A stretch of 9,558 nucleotides of DNA, taken from Candidatus Falkowiibacteriota bacterium. Lineage in GTDB: Bacteria; Patescibacteriota; Patescibacteriia; Patescibacteriales; UBA12465. Positions 1-5,964 of the stretch are shown one piece after another. The notes below the pieces were generated by a model. The model was given only the letters and a program-made list of their open reading frames with translations. It was not told where the DNA came from and did no database searches. Both the position numbers and the translations under genes were made by a program. The stretch covers positions 1 through 9,558 of the forward strand of contig CAIZYV010000086.1 in assembly GCA_903937325.1 (NCBI GenBank), given 5' to 3'. The first letter of the stretch is position 1, and each line of letters starts with the position of its first letter.

Positions 1-45
1 CAATTGGAATTACTTTAAAACTCAAGATATTGGTTTATATAAAAC

Positions 46-74
46 AAAAAATAAGGCTATAAACCTTATTTTTT
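46..74. terminator. Bidirectional hairpin terminator left of the palindromic element
   Basis: An 11-bp perfect A/T-flanked hairpin (46-56 pairs with 64-74, loop 57-63) has a run of T on its exit side in both directions. It would stop minus-strand transcription leaving the palindromic element. It would also stop plus-strand transcription arriving from any gene to the left of the window. No protein gene can be supported in the 45 bases before it; one plus frame stops at 16-18, which could be the end of an outside gene. Confidence 0.6.
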
Positions 75-77
75 AAA

Positions 78-248
78 CCGCGGAGAGAGAGGGATTCGGT
101 CACGGTCGCTAAACTTTTCGCTTTCGCAATGCTCAGCGAAAAGCAAGCGCCCCGACCCGGCCTCGCGATGCGTCGCTTTGCTCCGCATATCGCTCCGGCT
201 TTCGAATCCCTCACGCGAGCCACGAAAGTGGCTCGCTTCTCTCCGCGG
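78..248. repeat. GC-rich tRNA-derived palindromic element
   Basis: This 171-nt block is about 62 percent GC by hand count, well above its surroundings, and is built of nested inverted repeats. The outer stem pairs 78-88 with 238-248 (11 bp). The next stem pairs 89-98 with 203-212 (10 bp). The left arm 78-98 is therefore fully paired, but its partner is split by a separate 9-bp hairpin at 215-236, giving a three-way junction. Inside lie another 9-bp hairpin (114-122 with 135-143) and an imperfect one (about 165-172 with 184-193). The left arm is identical over 21 nt to the 3' end of the neighbouring tRNA-Ser plus its flank (294-314). Read on the minus strand, the ends imitate an acceptor stem and T arm, but no anticodon arm exists, so it is not a functional tRNA. 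It may be a small mobile palindrome (REP/MITE-like), a decayed tRNA duplicate, or a structured RNA. I cannot decide which. Confidence 0.6.
215..236 (+). other. Hairpin with GNRA (GAAA) tetraloop inside the palindromic element
   Basis: A perfect 9-bp GC-rich stem (215-223 with 228-236) is closed by GAAA at 224-227. GAAA is a GNRA tetraloop if the plus strand is transcribed; on the minus strand the loop is TTTC. The hairpin sits exactly at the break in the right arm of the larger palindrome, so it behaves as the third helix of a three-way junction. A stable GNRA loop gives slight support to a plus-strand RNA. No promoter for such an RNA was recognised. Confidence 0.5.
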
Positions 249-251
249 CTA

Positions 252-286
252 AAAAACAAGAGAAGCTAAAAGCTTCTCTTGTTTTT
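252..286 (-). terminator. Terminator downstream of tRNA-Ser
   Basis: A 16-bp hairpin (252-267 with 271-286, 3-nt loop) has A/T ends that give a U run on both strands. It lies 10 nt past the 3' end of the tRNA-Ser gene in its direction of transcription. It is the expected end of the tRNA transcript, and possibly of the whole ligA-gatCA-tRNA unit. It would also work in the plus direction. Confidence 0.75.
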
Positions 287-296
287 ATTAACTCCG

Positions 297-383
297 CGGA
301 GAGAGAGGGATTCGAACCCTCGATGCCGATTAAGGCATACCCGCTTTCCAAGCGAGCGCAATCGACCACTATGCGACCTCTCC
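297..383 (-). tRNA. tRNA-Ser (anticodon GGA)
   Basis: The 87-nt gene folds as a class II tRNA. It has a 7-bp acceptor stem (GGAGAGG with TCTCTCC, last pair G-U), a D arm containing AGTGGTCGAT, and a 5-bp anticodon stem with loop TTGGAAA, so the anticodon is GGA, reading UCC and UCU. The long variable arm (ATGCC/GGCAT) is diagnostic of Ser/Leu/Tyr, and the T arm is GAGGG-TTCGAAT-CCCTC. The discriminator base is G, as usual for serine tRNAs. CCA is not encoded; the gene is followed by CGGAG, so the tail must be added by a nucleotidyltransferase. It lies 94 nt downstream of the DsbA-like gene on the same strand, and no convincing promoter of its own is visible. Partial copies of its 5' end (391-409) and 3' end (78-98) flank it. 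Confidence 0.95.
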
Positions 384-390
384 AATTTAT

Positions 391-409
391 ATCGACCACT
401 ATGCAACCC
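391..409 (-). repeat. Partial duplicate of the tRNA-Ser 5' region
   Basis: These 19 bases match 361-379 of the tRNA-Ser gene with two differences, including 14 consecutive identical bases over the D arm. The copy lies in the same orientation, 7 nt upstream of the tRNA 5' end. There is no anticodon or T arm, so this is a fragment left by duplication or recombination, not a second tRNA. Confidence 0.6.
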
Positions 410-426
410 TGCCTACTACCGGCAGG
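408..426. other. Short GC-rich hairpin between the DsbA-like gene and the tRNA
   Basis: CCTGCC at 408-413 pairs with GGCAGG at 421-426 around a 7-nt loop, and further GGCAGG-like units follow. No T run follows on either strand, so it is not a normal terminator. It might be a processing site between the mRNA and the tRNA, or a small dispersed repeat. Its function is not determinable from this window. Confidence 0.3.
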
Positions 427-477
427 CAGGCTTACCATCGATAGGCAAGCTTTCCTTTGATGCTATCTAAAATAGCA

Positions 478-1209
478 CTATTTCAATTGTCTTTCAATGA
501 CTTGTTTTAAACCCTCAATTTCATCGCCGTTAGAATCGGTAAAAGATTCATAAGGACGAGCACCCACCAGCATTTCCTCGCCCACAAAAACAGTCGGGGC
601 GCCATAAACAGAAAAATTATCAGCCGCCGCGATTACCTCCTCTATATTTCCCTTTTTATCTAAATTAGTCAAGCAAGCAGAAAAATCCTCTTTATTTAAA
701 CCTAATTCTTCCGCCCAAAGCGAAAAAACCTCGGCACTTAATTGTTTATTACGTACAGCCTGAAAAAGACGATCACGAAAGGCCATGCCCTGTTCTTTAT
801 CAGCAGCACAGCGTACCGCTAAAGCGCTTTGTGAAGACAGAGAGGAATTATTAACATCAAAAGGACGAAAAGCGATATCAACGTCATCACTAAAATCAGC
901 TTGCGCACGGGCAAGAGAAAGAGCCAGGTCGGCGCTAAAAATATCGCTATAATCTTCATAAACAATTATATCAAGACCACCTTCACGACGAGCAGATACA
1001 AAATCATTTTCTTTAATCACCGGCATATTAACAGCCACATAACTCTGTTTATTTTCCGCATCAGCAAGCGAGGCAACTTCTTCTGAAAAAGGCGCTAGAG
1101 CCTGATCTTTTAACATCCTCTGACTGTTTAAAAACAAGACTAAAGAGAAGATAAGAACAGCGGCAATAATCAAAGTAAAAATGATTTTCCTAGTTTTTTT
1201 CGCTTCCAT
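478..1209 (-). CDS. Membrane-anchored DsbA-like thioredoxin-fold protein lacking the CXXC motif
   Basis: A 243-residue protein. The N-terminus is basic (MEAKKTRK), then residues about 9-27 form one hydrophobic anchor, so the rest should lie outside the membrane. Residues about 75-243 follow the BdbD/DsbA layout: a beta strand plus DY motif (IIVYEDY), an inserted helical domain (AVRCAADKEQ, WAEELGL, FSACL), the cis-proline loop VYGAPTVFVG (Pro205), and VGARPYESF near the end. Family members normally carry CPFC or similar right after DY. Here the aligned residues are D89-I-F-S92, so thiol-disulfide exchange by the usual mechanism is not possible. Cys134 and Cys179 of the helical insert remain. 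A redox-inactive, chaperone-like or scaffolding role is inference. I chose ATG 1209 because it begins just before the anchor; an in-frame ATG at 1287 would overlap gatA by 59 nt. The gene starts 19 nt after gatA and no Shine-Dalgarno is visible. Confidence 0.85.
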   Translation of the reverse strand: MEAKKTRKIIFTLIIAAVLIFSLVLFLNSQRMLKDQALAPFSEEVASLADAENKQSYVAVNMPVIKENDFVSARREGGLDIIVYEDYSDIFSADLALSLARAQADFSDDVDIAFRPFDVNNSSLSSQSALAVRCAADKEQGMAFRDRLFQAVRNKQLSAEVFSLWAEELGLNKEDFSACLTNLDKKGNIEEVIAAADNFSVYGAPTVFVGEEMLVGARPYESFTDSNGDEIEGLKQVIERQLK

Positions 1210-1228
1210 AAGAATATAGAAGGCCGGC

Positions 1229-2695
1229 TTAAATATTTGGCCGACGCTCAAAATAATTATTAATCTTTTCCCAGAAGCCAGCGGCACGCAGTACCTCTAT
1301 TTCCTGACCAGCGGCACCAATAAATTGCAAACCGAAAGGCAACTCTTCGCCACCTTCAAAAACAAAACCTCCCGGCACCGAAATAGCCGGTAAACCGGCC
1401 AAAGAAGCTCCGGCTAAATAAATATCTTCTAAATACATCGCTAAAGGATCATTATCCTGCGCCCCCAATTTAAAAGCTGGATGCGGCGAAGTCGGAGTAA
1501 GAAGAACATCTACTTCGGCAAAGGCTTTCTGAAAATCAGCTCTAATAAGCTCTCTGACCGCCTGCGCTTTTTTATAATAAGCATCGGCATAACCAGCACT
1601 TAAAGCAAAGGTGCCGAGCATAATACGACGCTTCGCCTCTGGACCAAAACCTTGTCCGCGATTCGCTTTATAAAAAGACAAAAGATCGGCACTTTCCGGA
1701 GAAGATAAGCCCCAACCGATACCGTCAAAACGGGCTAAATTAGAACTTAGTTCACTTGGCGTAATAACATAATAAACAGGAACGCTGTATTTATTATAAG
1801 GCAAGTCTATTTCTTTAATGACCGCTCCCGCTTTTTGCAAAGATTCTAAAGATTCTAAAATTGACTGACGTAAACGAGCATCTAATCCACTATCCAAACA
1901 AGAAGAAACAACGCCAATCCGTAAAGGCTTTTTATTTTCTATCAACTCACGGCGATAATCAGGCACACTTCCGGAAATAGTAGTCGCGTCTTTTCCGTCA
2001 TTGCCGGCAATTACACCTAAAACCATCGCGGCGTCTTCCACTGTTCTCGCCAATGGGCCAATTGTATCCGTCGAAGAAGTCATCGACAATAAACCAAAAC
2101 GAGAAACTCGGCCATAACTCGGTTTTAAACCGACTAAATTACAAAAACTAGCCGGTTGACGGATAGAACCGCCAGTATCGGTACCAATAGCAAAAAGACA
2201 AAGTCCAGCCGCTAAAGCAGCAGCGCTGCCGCCGGAAGAACCGCCAGGCACACGACTTAAATCCCAAGGATTCTTGCTCGGTCCGAAAGCGGAATTTTCC
2301 GTCGAAGCACCATGAGCAAACTCATCCAAATTTGTCTTACCCAACATCACTGCGCCCGCTTCTTTTAAACGAGCGATAACACTGGCATCGTAGGGAGCAA
2401 TATAATTTTCTAAAATCTTGGAAGCAGCCGTCGTTTTTAAACCCTTAGTCATCAAGATATCCTTAACTAAATAAGGGATACCTAGCAAATCACTGCGCTC
2501 ACCTTGCTTTAATCTTTTATCAGCTAATGCCGCCGCCGCTAAGGCTCCTTCATCATCAACCAATAAACAAGCATGAATAATTGGGTTTAAAGCCTCAATG
2601 CGCCGCAAACAAGCGCGCGTCAATTCTAAGGAGCTAATATTCCCCTGGTCCAATTCTTTTCGCGCTTGCGCGATTGTAAACATATATCCATCCAT
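1229..2695 (-). CDS. gatA: Aspartyl/glutamyl-tRNA amidotransferase subunit A
   Basis: This is the 488-residue amidase subunit of GatCAB. The enzyme converts Glu-tRNA(Gln) and/or Asp-tRNA(Asn) to the amidated forms in the cytoplasm, using ammonia released from glutamine. The amidase signature is complete: Lys78 in PYLVKDIL, the Gly/Ser-rich stretch GGSSGGSAAA (cis-Ser153), and the nucleophile Ser177 in GTDTGGSIRQ. Length is normal for the family. ATG 2695 lies 2 nt after the gatC stop, implying translational coupling; a second in-frame ATG at 2683 (MFTIAQARKE) is an equally plausible start by family alignment. gatB is not in the window and must be elsewhere for a working enzyme. The presence of gatCA suggests the organism lacks GlnRS and/or AsnRS, which is inference. 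Confidence 0.97.
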   Translation of the reverse strand: MDGYMFTIAQARKELDQGNISSLELTRACLRRIEALNPIIHACLLVDDEGALAAAALADKRLKQGERSDLLGIPYLVKDILMTKGLKTTAASKILENYIAPYDASVIARLKEAGAVMLGKTNLDEFAHGASTENSAFGPSKNPWDLSRVPGGSSGGSAAALAAGLCLFAIGTDTGGSIRQPASFCNLVGLKPSYGRVSRFGLLSMTSSTDTIGPLARTVEDAAMVLGVIAGNDGKDATTISGSVPDYRRELIENKKPLRIGVVSSCLDSGLDARLRQSILESLESLQKAGAVIKEIDLPYNKYSVPVYYVITPSELSSNLARFDGIGWGLSSPESADLLSFYKANRGQGFGPEAKRRIMLGTFALSAGYADAYYKKAQAVRELIRADFQKAFAEVDVLLTPTSPHPAFKLGAQDNDPLAMYLEDIYLAGASLAGLPAISVPGGFVFEGGEELPFGLQFIGAAGQEIEVLRAAGFWEKINNYFERRPNI

Positions 2696-2697
2696 AT

Positions 2698-2976
2698 CTA
2701 TAAAACCCTTTTAACTTTTAATAAGCCGCCTTCTCGTTCGCCTTGAGATAAAGCTTGTTCATTTTCACCCGTCGACCATTCTCGCACCTCGTCCTGACGC
2801 CAAACATTATGCAAAGAATAATCAATAGGAGCGGCGACAGACACCACTTCTTGCAGTTGATCGATATAAGAAGTTATAAGCGAAAGTTGTTTCCCATACA
2901 TAAATAACTCAGCCGCGCTTAATTTCAAGCGGGCCAGATTAGCAATATGTTGAATGTCATCAGTCGTAAATTTCAT
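2698..2976 (-). CDS. gatC: Aspartyl/glutamyl-tRNA amidotransferase subunit C
   Basis: This small 92-residue subunit wraps around GatA and stabilises the GatCAB complex. It shows the family's N-terminal helix HIANLARLKLSAAE, the following helix ending in YIDQLQEV, and the C-terminal stretch with WRQDEV, where the family usually has an R-x-D motif. Length is typical (about 90-100 residues). It lies 21 nt downstream of ligA and 2 nt upstream of gatA on the same strand, so it is most likely cotranscribed with both. There is no Shine-Dalgarno before its ATG. Confidence 0.95.
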   Translation of the reverse strand: MKFTTDDIQHIANLARLKLSAAELFMYGKQLSLITSYIDQLQEVVSVAAPIDYSLHNVWRQDEVREWSTGENEQALSQGEREGGLLKVKRVL

Positions 2977-2997
2977 AAATACAAAAGATATCTACTC

Positions 2998-5121
2998 TTA
3001 TCCAATTATCTTTAAAAACTCATCTTCATCTAAAATCTTTATACCCAATTTCTGCGCCTCTTCAAGTTTAGAACCAGGATCACTACCGACGACGATATAA
3101 TCGAGTGAACGGCTAACGCTTTCCTTTGTTTTTCCGCCCTTGGCTTTAATTTTATCTTTTGCCTCTTGTCTTGTCAAACGACTTAAAGACCCAGTTAAAA
3201 CAAAGCTTTTACCCCGCAAGGAACCATCGGCCACAAAAGGCGGTAATAAGATTAAGCCTAACCTAGTAAATTTATTAAACAACTCAGTTGTTTCCTGCTC
3301 GTGCCAAAAAGACATTAAACTGGCGGCGACCACCGGCCCGATATCCGGTAAATCCGCCCAAGTATCCGCACTTAAGATTTTTGCTTTCTCTAAGATAAAA
3401 TCGGGAGTATAAGATTTAAGCGGCCATAAACGCGATAATTCATCAGCAATGAGAGTAGCGCTCTCTTCCCCAATATGTAAAATACCGAGAGCAAATAAAA
3501 ATCGCGAAAGAACTAATTCTTTTTTTAAAGCAATTGCCGCTATTAATTTGGCCGCCTTTTTTTCCGCAAATCCTTCTAGAGTTAAAAGCTCTTCCACGCG
3601 CAAAGCAAAAATATCGGCAGCATCTTCAACTAGTCCAGCGTTGACAGTTGCTTCAATAATTCTCGGACCAAAACCTTCGACATCAAGTGCTGGCTTAGAG
3701 ACAAAATGACTCAAACGCCGCAAAGCAACAGCATAACAATTCTTATTTAAACAGCGATAGGCAACTTCTTCCCCACTTCTTGATACTGCTTCGCCACAAC
3801 GAGGACAAAGACTAGGGGCGCTAATCTTTTTTTCTTGACCATCGCGCAAATTAGATAAAACGGCTGTTACTTTAGGAATGACGTCACCGGCTCTTTCAAT
3901 AATAACAGTATCACCCAAGCGCAAATCCAAGCGCCTAATTTCATCAAGATTATGGAGGGTAGATCGGCCAATAACAACGCCACCGACTTTCACCGGCTCT
4001 AAAATTGCTGTCGGCGTTAAAGCCCCAGTCCGACCAACTTGCCAAATAACTTCTAGCAATTTTGTGGTTGCTTGTTCAGCGGAAAATTTATAAGCCATCA
4101 TATAGCGCGGTGCTTTGCCGACCGTGCCAAGCTTATGCCATAAACGTAAATCATTATATTTCACCACGACACCATCGATAAAAAAATCAAGCGATTCTTT
4201 CTTCTTTTCCCATTTCTGTTGAAAAGCAAAAACAGCGTCTAAATCTCGGCACAGCTGATTATGCTTAACAGTTCTAAAGCCGAACAAACTAGTCAAGCGA
4301 TCGGCAATATCACGATGCAAAATAAGTTCACCCCGCTCATAATCGCCGAGCAATAAATCATAAGCATAAAAATCCAAATGACGTTCCGCCGCGATTTTTG
4401 GATCAAGCTGACGCAAAGAGCCGGCGGCGGCATTGCGAGTATTAGCCAGCGCTAATTTGCCGGCTTGTGCATAACGTTTATTTAAATCCTCAAGCGCCGT
4501 CTTCGACATAATCGTCTCGCCTCGTATCTCAATAATGCCATCATCAAGTAGGTGATAGATAGAAACAATATCGGCGTCGCTTAAACCAAGCTGAATAAGT
4601 TCCTGCTTTTCCGGACGGCGCAAACGTAGAGGCAAGCTCTCAATTGTTTTTAAATTTAAACTTATATCTTCACCAACCAGACCATTACCACGTGTCGCTC
4701 CTTGGACGAATAGACCGCGCTCATAACGCAGATTAGCAGCTAAGCCATCGAGTTTTAATTCACAATAATAATTGGTATCAGTTTGTGCCGCGGGGGCAAG
4801 AGCGGTAGCCAAATAATTATCATTGCGCTGCTGCCAAGCCCGCATATCATCTTCGGAAAAAGCATCATAAAGAGAAATCATCGGCCGATTATGAATAATT
4901 TTTTTAAACTTAAGCAAGGCTTCCCCGCCGACGCGTTGTGTCGGCGAGTCAGGAGTAATTAAAGACGGAAATTCCGTTTCCAGACGAAAGAGTTCATTCT
5001 TTAGACTATCCAAAGCCGCCGGTGAAATCGTTTCCCGGTCATAGACATGGTATTCACGTCGGTGATGATCAATTTCCTGTTTTAGTTTTTTAATTCTATC
5101 CTTAGCGGCAATTAGATTCAT
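2998..5121 (-). CDS. ligA: NAD(+)-dependent DNA ligase LigA
   Basis: A 707-residue ligase that seals nicks in DNA during replication and repair, using NAD+. Domains in order: Ia (about 1-65), adenylation domain with catalytic Lys123 in CELKLDG, OB fold (about 330-435), zinc finger with Cys439, Cys442, Cys457 and Cys462, helix-hairpin-helix region (about 475-605), and C-terminal BRCT (about 632-707, with GKSFVLTGSL). The family hallmark NTRNAAAGSLRQLDP is at about 227-241. Oddity: in domain Ia, YHVYDRETISPAALDSL aligns with the E. coli segment around Tyr22-Asp36. Tyr and His are kept, but the positions of Asp32 and Tyr35, known NMN contacts, are Pro34 and Leu37. I start at ATG 5121 because the family begins there and because a good promoter lies at 5143-5151; the upstream ATG at 5166 would sit before that promoter. 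Confidence 0.96.
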   Translation of the reverse strand: MNLIAAKDRIKKLKQEIDHHRREYHVYDRETISPAALDSLKNELFRLETEFPSLITPDSPTQRVGGEALLKFKKIIHNRPMISLYDAFSEDDMRAWQQRNDNYLATALAPAAQTDTNYYCELKLDGLAANLRYERGLFVQGATRGNGLVGEDISLNLKTIESLPLRLRRPEKQELIQLGLSDADIVSIYHLLDDGIIEIRGETIMSKTALEDLNKRYAQAGKLALANTRNAAAGSLRQLDPKIAAERHLDFYAYDLLLGDYERGELILHRDIADRLTSLFGFRTVKHNQLCRDLDAVFAFQQKWEKKKESLDFFIDGVVVKYNDLRLWHKLGTVGKAPRYMMAYKFSAEQATTKLLEVIWQVGRTGALTPTAILEPVKVGGVVIGRSTLHNLDEIRRLDLRLGDTVIIERAGDVIPKVTAVLSNLRDGQEKKISAPSLCPRCGEAVSRSGEEVAYRCLNKNCYAVALRRLSHFVSKPALDVEGFGPRIIEATVNAGLVEDAADIFALRVEELLTLEGFAEKKAAKLIAAIALKKELVLSRFLFALGILHIGEESATLIADELSRLWPLKSYTPDFILEKAKILSADTWADLPDIGPVVAASLMSFWHEQETTELFNKFTRLGLILLPPFVADGSLRGKSFVLTGSLSRLTRQEAKDKIKAKGGKTKESVSRSLDYIVVGSDPGSKLEEAQKLGIKILDEDEFLKIIG

Positions 5122-5142
5122 AAATATAAGCTTGATAACTAT

Positions 5143-5151
5143 ATTATAGCA
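5143..5151 (-). promoter_or_regulatory. Extended -10 promoter of the ligA-gatC-gatA unit
   Basis: On the minus strand the sequence TGC-TATAAT (TG at 5151-5150, TATAAT at 5148-5143) is a perfect extended -10 element. The -35 region is only T-rich, which is acceptable for this promoter class. Transcription would start near 5136, about 15 nt before the ligA ATG. The same TGC-TATAAT string occurs in the promoter at 5865-5893. Confidence 0.6.
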
Positions 5152-5165
5152 TAATAAGTTCAACA

Positions 5166-5192
5166 AAAAAACGCCATAAAATGGCGTTTTTT
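5166..5192 (-). terminator. Terminator after the tandem membrane-protein genes
   Basis: A 12-bp hairpin (5166-5177 with 5181-5192, 3-nt loop) has a core of CGCCAT/ATGGCG and U runs on both sides. It lies 19 nt beyond the stop of the downstream membrane-protein gene in the minus direction, and directly before the ligA promoter, so it separates the two transcription units. Confidence 0.8.
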
Positions 5193-5210
5193 GCTAAGTA
5201 TCAATTAAAC

Positions 5211-5447
5211 TTATTCAGCAGGAGTAGTCGGGGCGGCAGGAGTAGCAGCGGCACCATTCTGTCCGGTTGCCTGGTTAATAAAGGCAACAATTTCGGAAAC
5301 AGCCTGGGTATTAGCAGCAGTAGCCTGCTCTAATTGCGCCAAGCGAGTATTCGCGTTATTGAGTCTGGCGCCAAGCTGCCAGAACAACATAACTAAAACA
5401 CCTAAAACTACACCGGCGACTAAAGGAAATACTAATTCTTTTTTCAT
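5211..5447 (-). CDS. Small single-pass membrane protein, coiled-coil type (paralog 1)
   Basis: A 78-residue protein of no family I recognise. After MKKELVF comes a hydrophobic segment (about 7-26, PLVAGVVLGVLVMLFWQLG). A probable coiled coil follows (about 27-58, with leucines in LNNANTRLAQLEQATAAN and ending VSEIVAFIN). The tail is low-complexity Ala/Pro/Thr (AAATPAAPTTPAE), which looks like an exposed flexible region. The N-terminus has two lysines and no signal-peptidase or lipobox motif, so it is probably a membrane anchor. It aligns without gaps to the gene just upstream (22 identities over about 66 positions by eye). It lies 61 nt after that gene, has no promoter of its own, and ends before a terminator. 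The role is unknown; envelope assembly or oligomeric scaffolding is speculation. Confidence 0.8.
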   Translation of the reverse strand: MKKELVFPLVAGVVLGVLVMLFWQLGARLNNANTRLAQLEQATAANTQAVSEIVAFINQATGQNGAAATPAAPTTPAE

Positions 5448-5467
5448 ATTTTTTTACTTTACCCGTT

Positions 5468-5495
5468 GCCAATTGCTTAAATAAGCAGTCTTGGC
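5468..5495 (-). other. Intercistronic hairpin between the two membrane-protein genes
   Basis: GCCAA (5468-5472) pairs with TTGGC (5491-5495), and TGCTT (5474-5478) pairs with AAGCA (5483-5487), giving a bulged stem-loop within the 61-nt gap. It has no U tract of terminator quality on the minus strand. It could be an mRNA stability or processing element that sets different levels of the two paralogs; that is inference. Confidence 0.35.
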
Positions 5496-5508
5496 TAAAG
5501 AGGAAAAA

Positions 5509-5712
5509 TTATTTGTTTTGAGTGCCAGACAGGCTGGTATTAATAAAATTTACTACCCCGGAAACAGTTTGTGAATCCTTGGCGATAACGGTCTGTAATT
5601 CCGTCATCTTTTTTTCCTGGCTATTAACCTGGAAATACATGTAACCGTAAATTGCCGCTAAAACGACTAACACGAGCCCGGCCACTAAAGGACCGACAGA
5701 AGATTTTTGCAT
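5509..5712 (-). CDS. Small single-pass membrane protein, coiled-coil type (paralog 2)
   Basis: A 67-residue protein of unknown family, paralogous to the next gene downstream. Shared features in the same register are M-x-K-x-x-V-x-PLVAG at the start, a hydrophobic segment (about 8-26), a polar helical stretch, and QxVSxxVxFIN near residues 48-58. It lacks the Ala/Pro/Thr tail of its paralog. I chose ATG 5712 because it aligns the two N-termini without gaps. An in-frame ATG at 5778 would add 22 mostly basic residues (MLTTKRRPSRL...), and it is closer to the promoter, whose start is near 5858, so the longer form cannot be excluded. Neither start has a Shine-Dalgarno. It is the first gene of a two-gene unit. 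Confidence 0.72.
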   Translation of the reverse strand: MQKSSVGPLVAGLVLVVLAAIYGYMYFQVNSQEKKMTELQTVIAKDSQTVSGVVNFINTSLSGTQNK

Positions 5713-5864
5713 ATTAGAGCGCGAGAAGCGCTGGTTCCCGCTAATTAAGCGAGACGGACGCCGCTTCGTTGTTAACATAATAAAATATTTTAAATGATTA
5801 AGATTAAAAATTACTAATACTTATTTCTCTTGCCTATCAGAGTATAATAAAGGCAGATAAAAAT

Positions 5865-5893
5865 ATTATAGCACAAGTAAAAAAGAGGGGCAA
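5865..5893 (-). promoter_or_regulatory. Promoter of the tandem membrane-protein genes
   Basis: On the minus strand TTGCCC (5893-5888) and TATAAT (5870-5865) are separated by exactly 17 nt, and the -10 is preceded by TGC, making it an extended -10. It is the strongest promoter match I see in the window. Transcription should begin near 5858, leaving about 80 nt to ATG 5778 or about 146 nt to ATG 5712. Confidence 0.75.
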
Positions 5894-5964
5894 TAATCTG
5901 TCTATCTAAGTATTTAGTTTATTAAAGTGTTTCATCAATTAATTAACAACGAAGTTACACTTAC

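Noticed and set aside
2..76. Possible end of a plus-strand gene at the left edge
   Set aside because: One frame is open to 76 but would have to be translated through a terminator hairpin, and about 24 codons show no recognisable motif; another stops at 16-18. Too little to call.
35..259. Minus-strand open frame of 74 codons over the palindromic element
   Set aside because: It runs through hairpins, a terminator and a tRNA copy; the product is Arg/Ala/Ser-rich with no domain, as expected from GC-rich palindromic DNA.
78..314. attL/attR pair of an integrated element
   Set aside because: The 21-nt tRNA-end repeat is real, but the intervening 195 nt carries no integrase or cargo, so I record it as a repeat rather than an integrated element.
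211..470. Open frames on both strands across the tRNA-Ser gene (211-438 minus, 279-470 plus)
   Set aside because: They translate the tRNA and its flanks; a complete class II tRNA explains the sequence.
1229..1287. Longer start (ATG 1287) for the DsbA-like gene
   Set aside because: It would overlap the gatA C-terminus by 59 nt and place 26 extra residues before the normal basic-plus-anchor N-terminus.
3140..4093. Plus-strand open frames inside ligA (3140-3412, 3449-3709, 3878-4093)
   Set aside because: They are antisense to conserved LigA domains (BRCT, HhH, OB) and have no ribosome site or motif.
5122..5166. Longer start (ATG 5166) for ligA
   Set aside because: The extra 15 residues would begin upstream of the extended -10 promoter, and LigA proteins normally begin near residue MNLIAAKDR.
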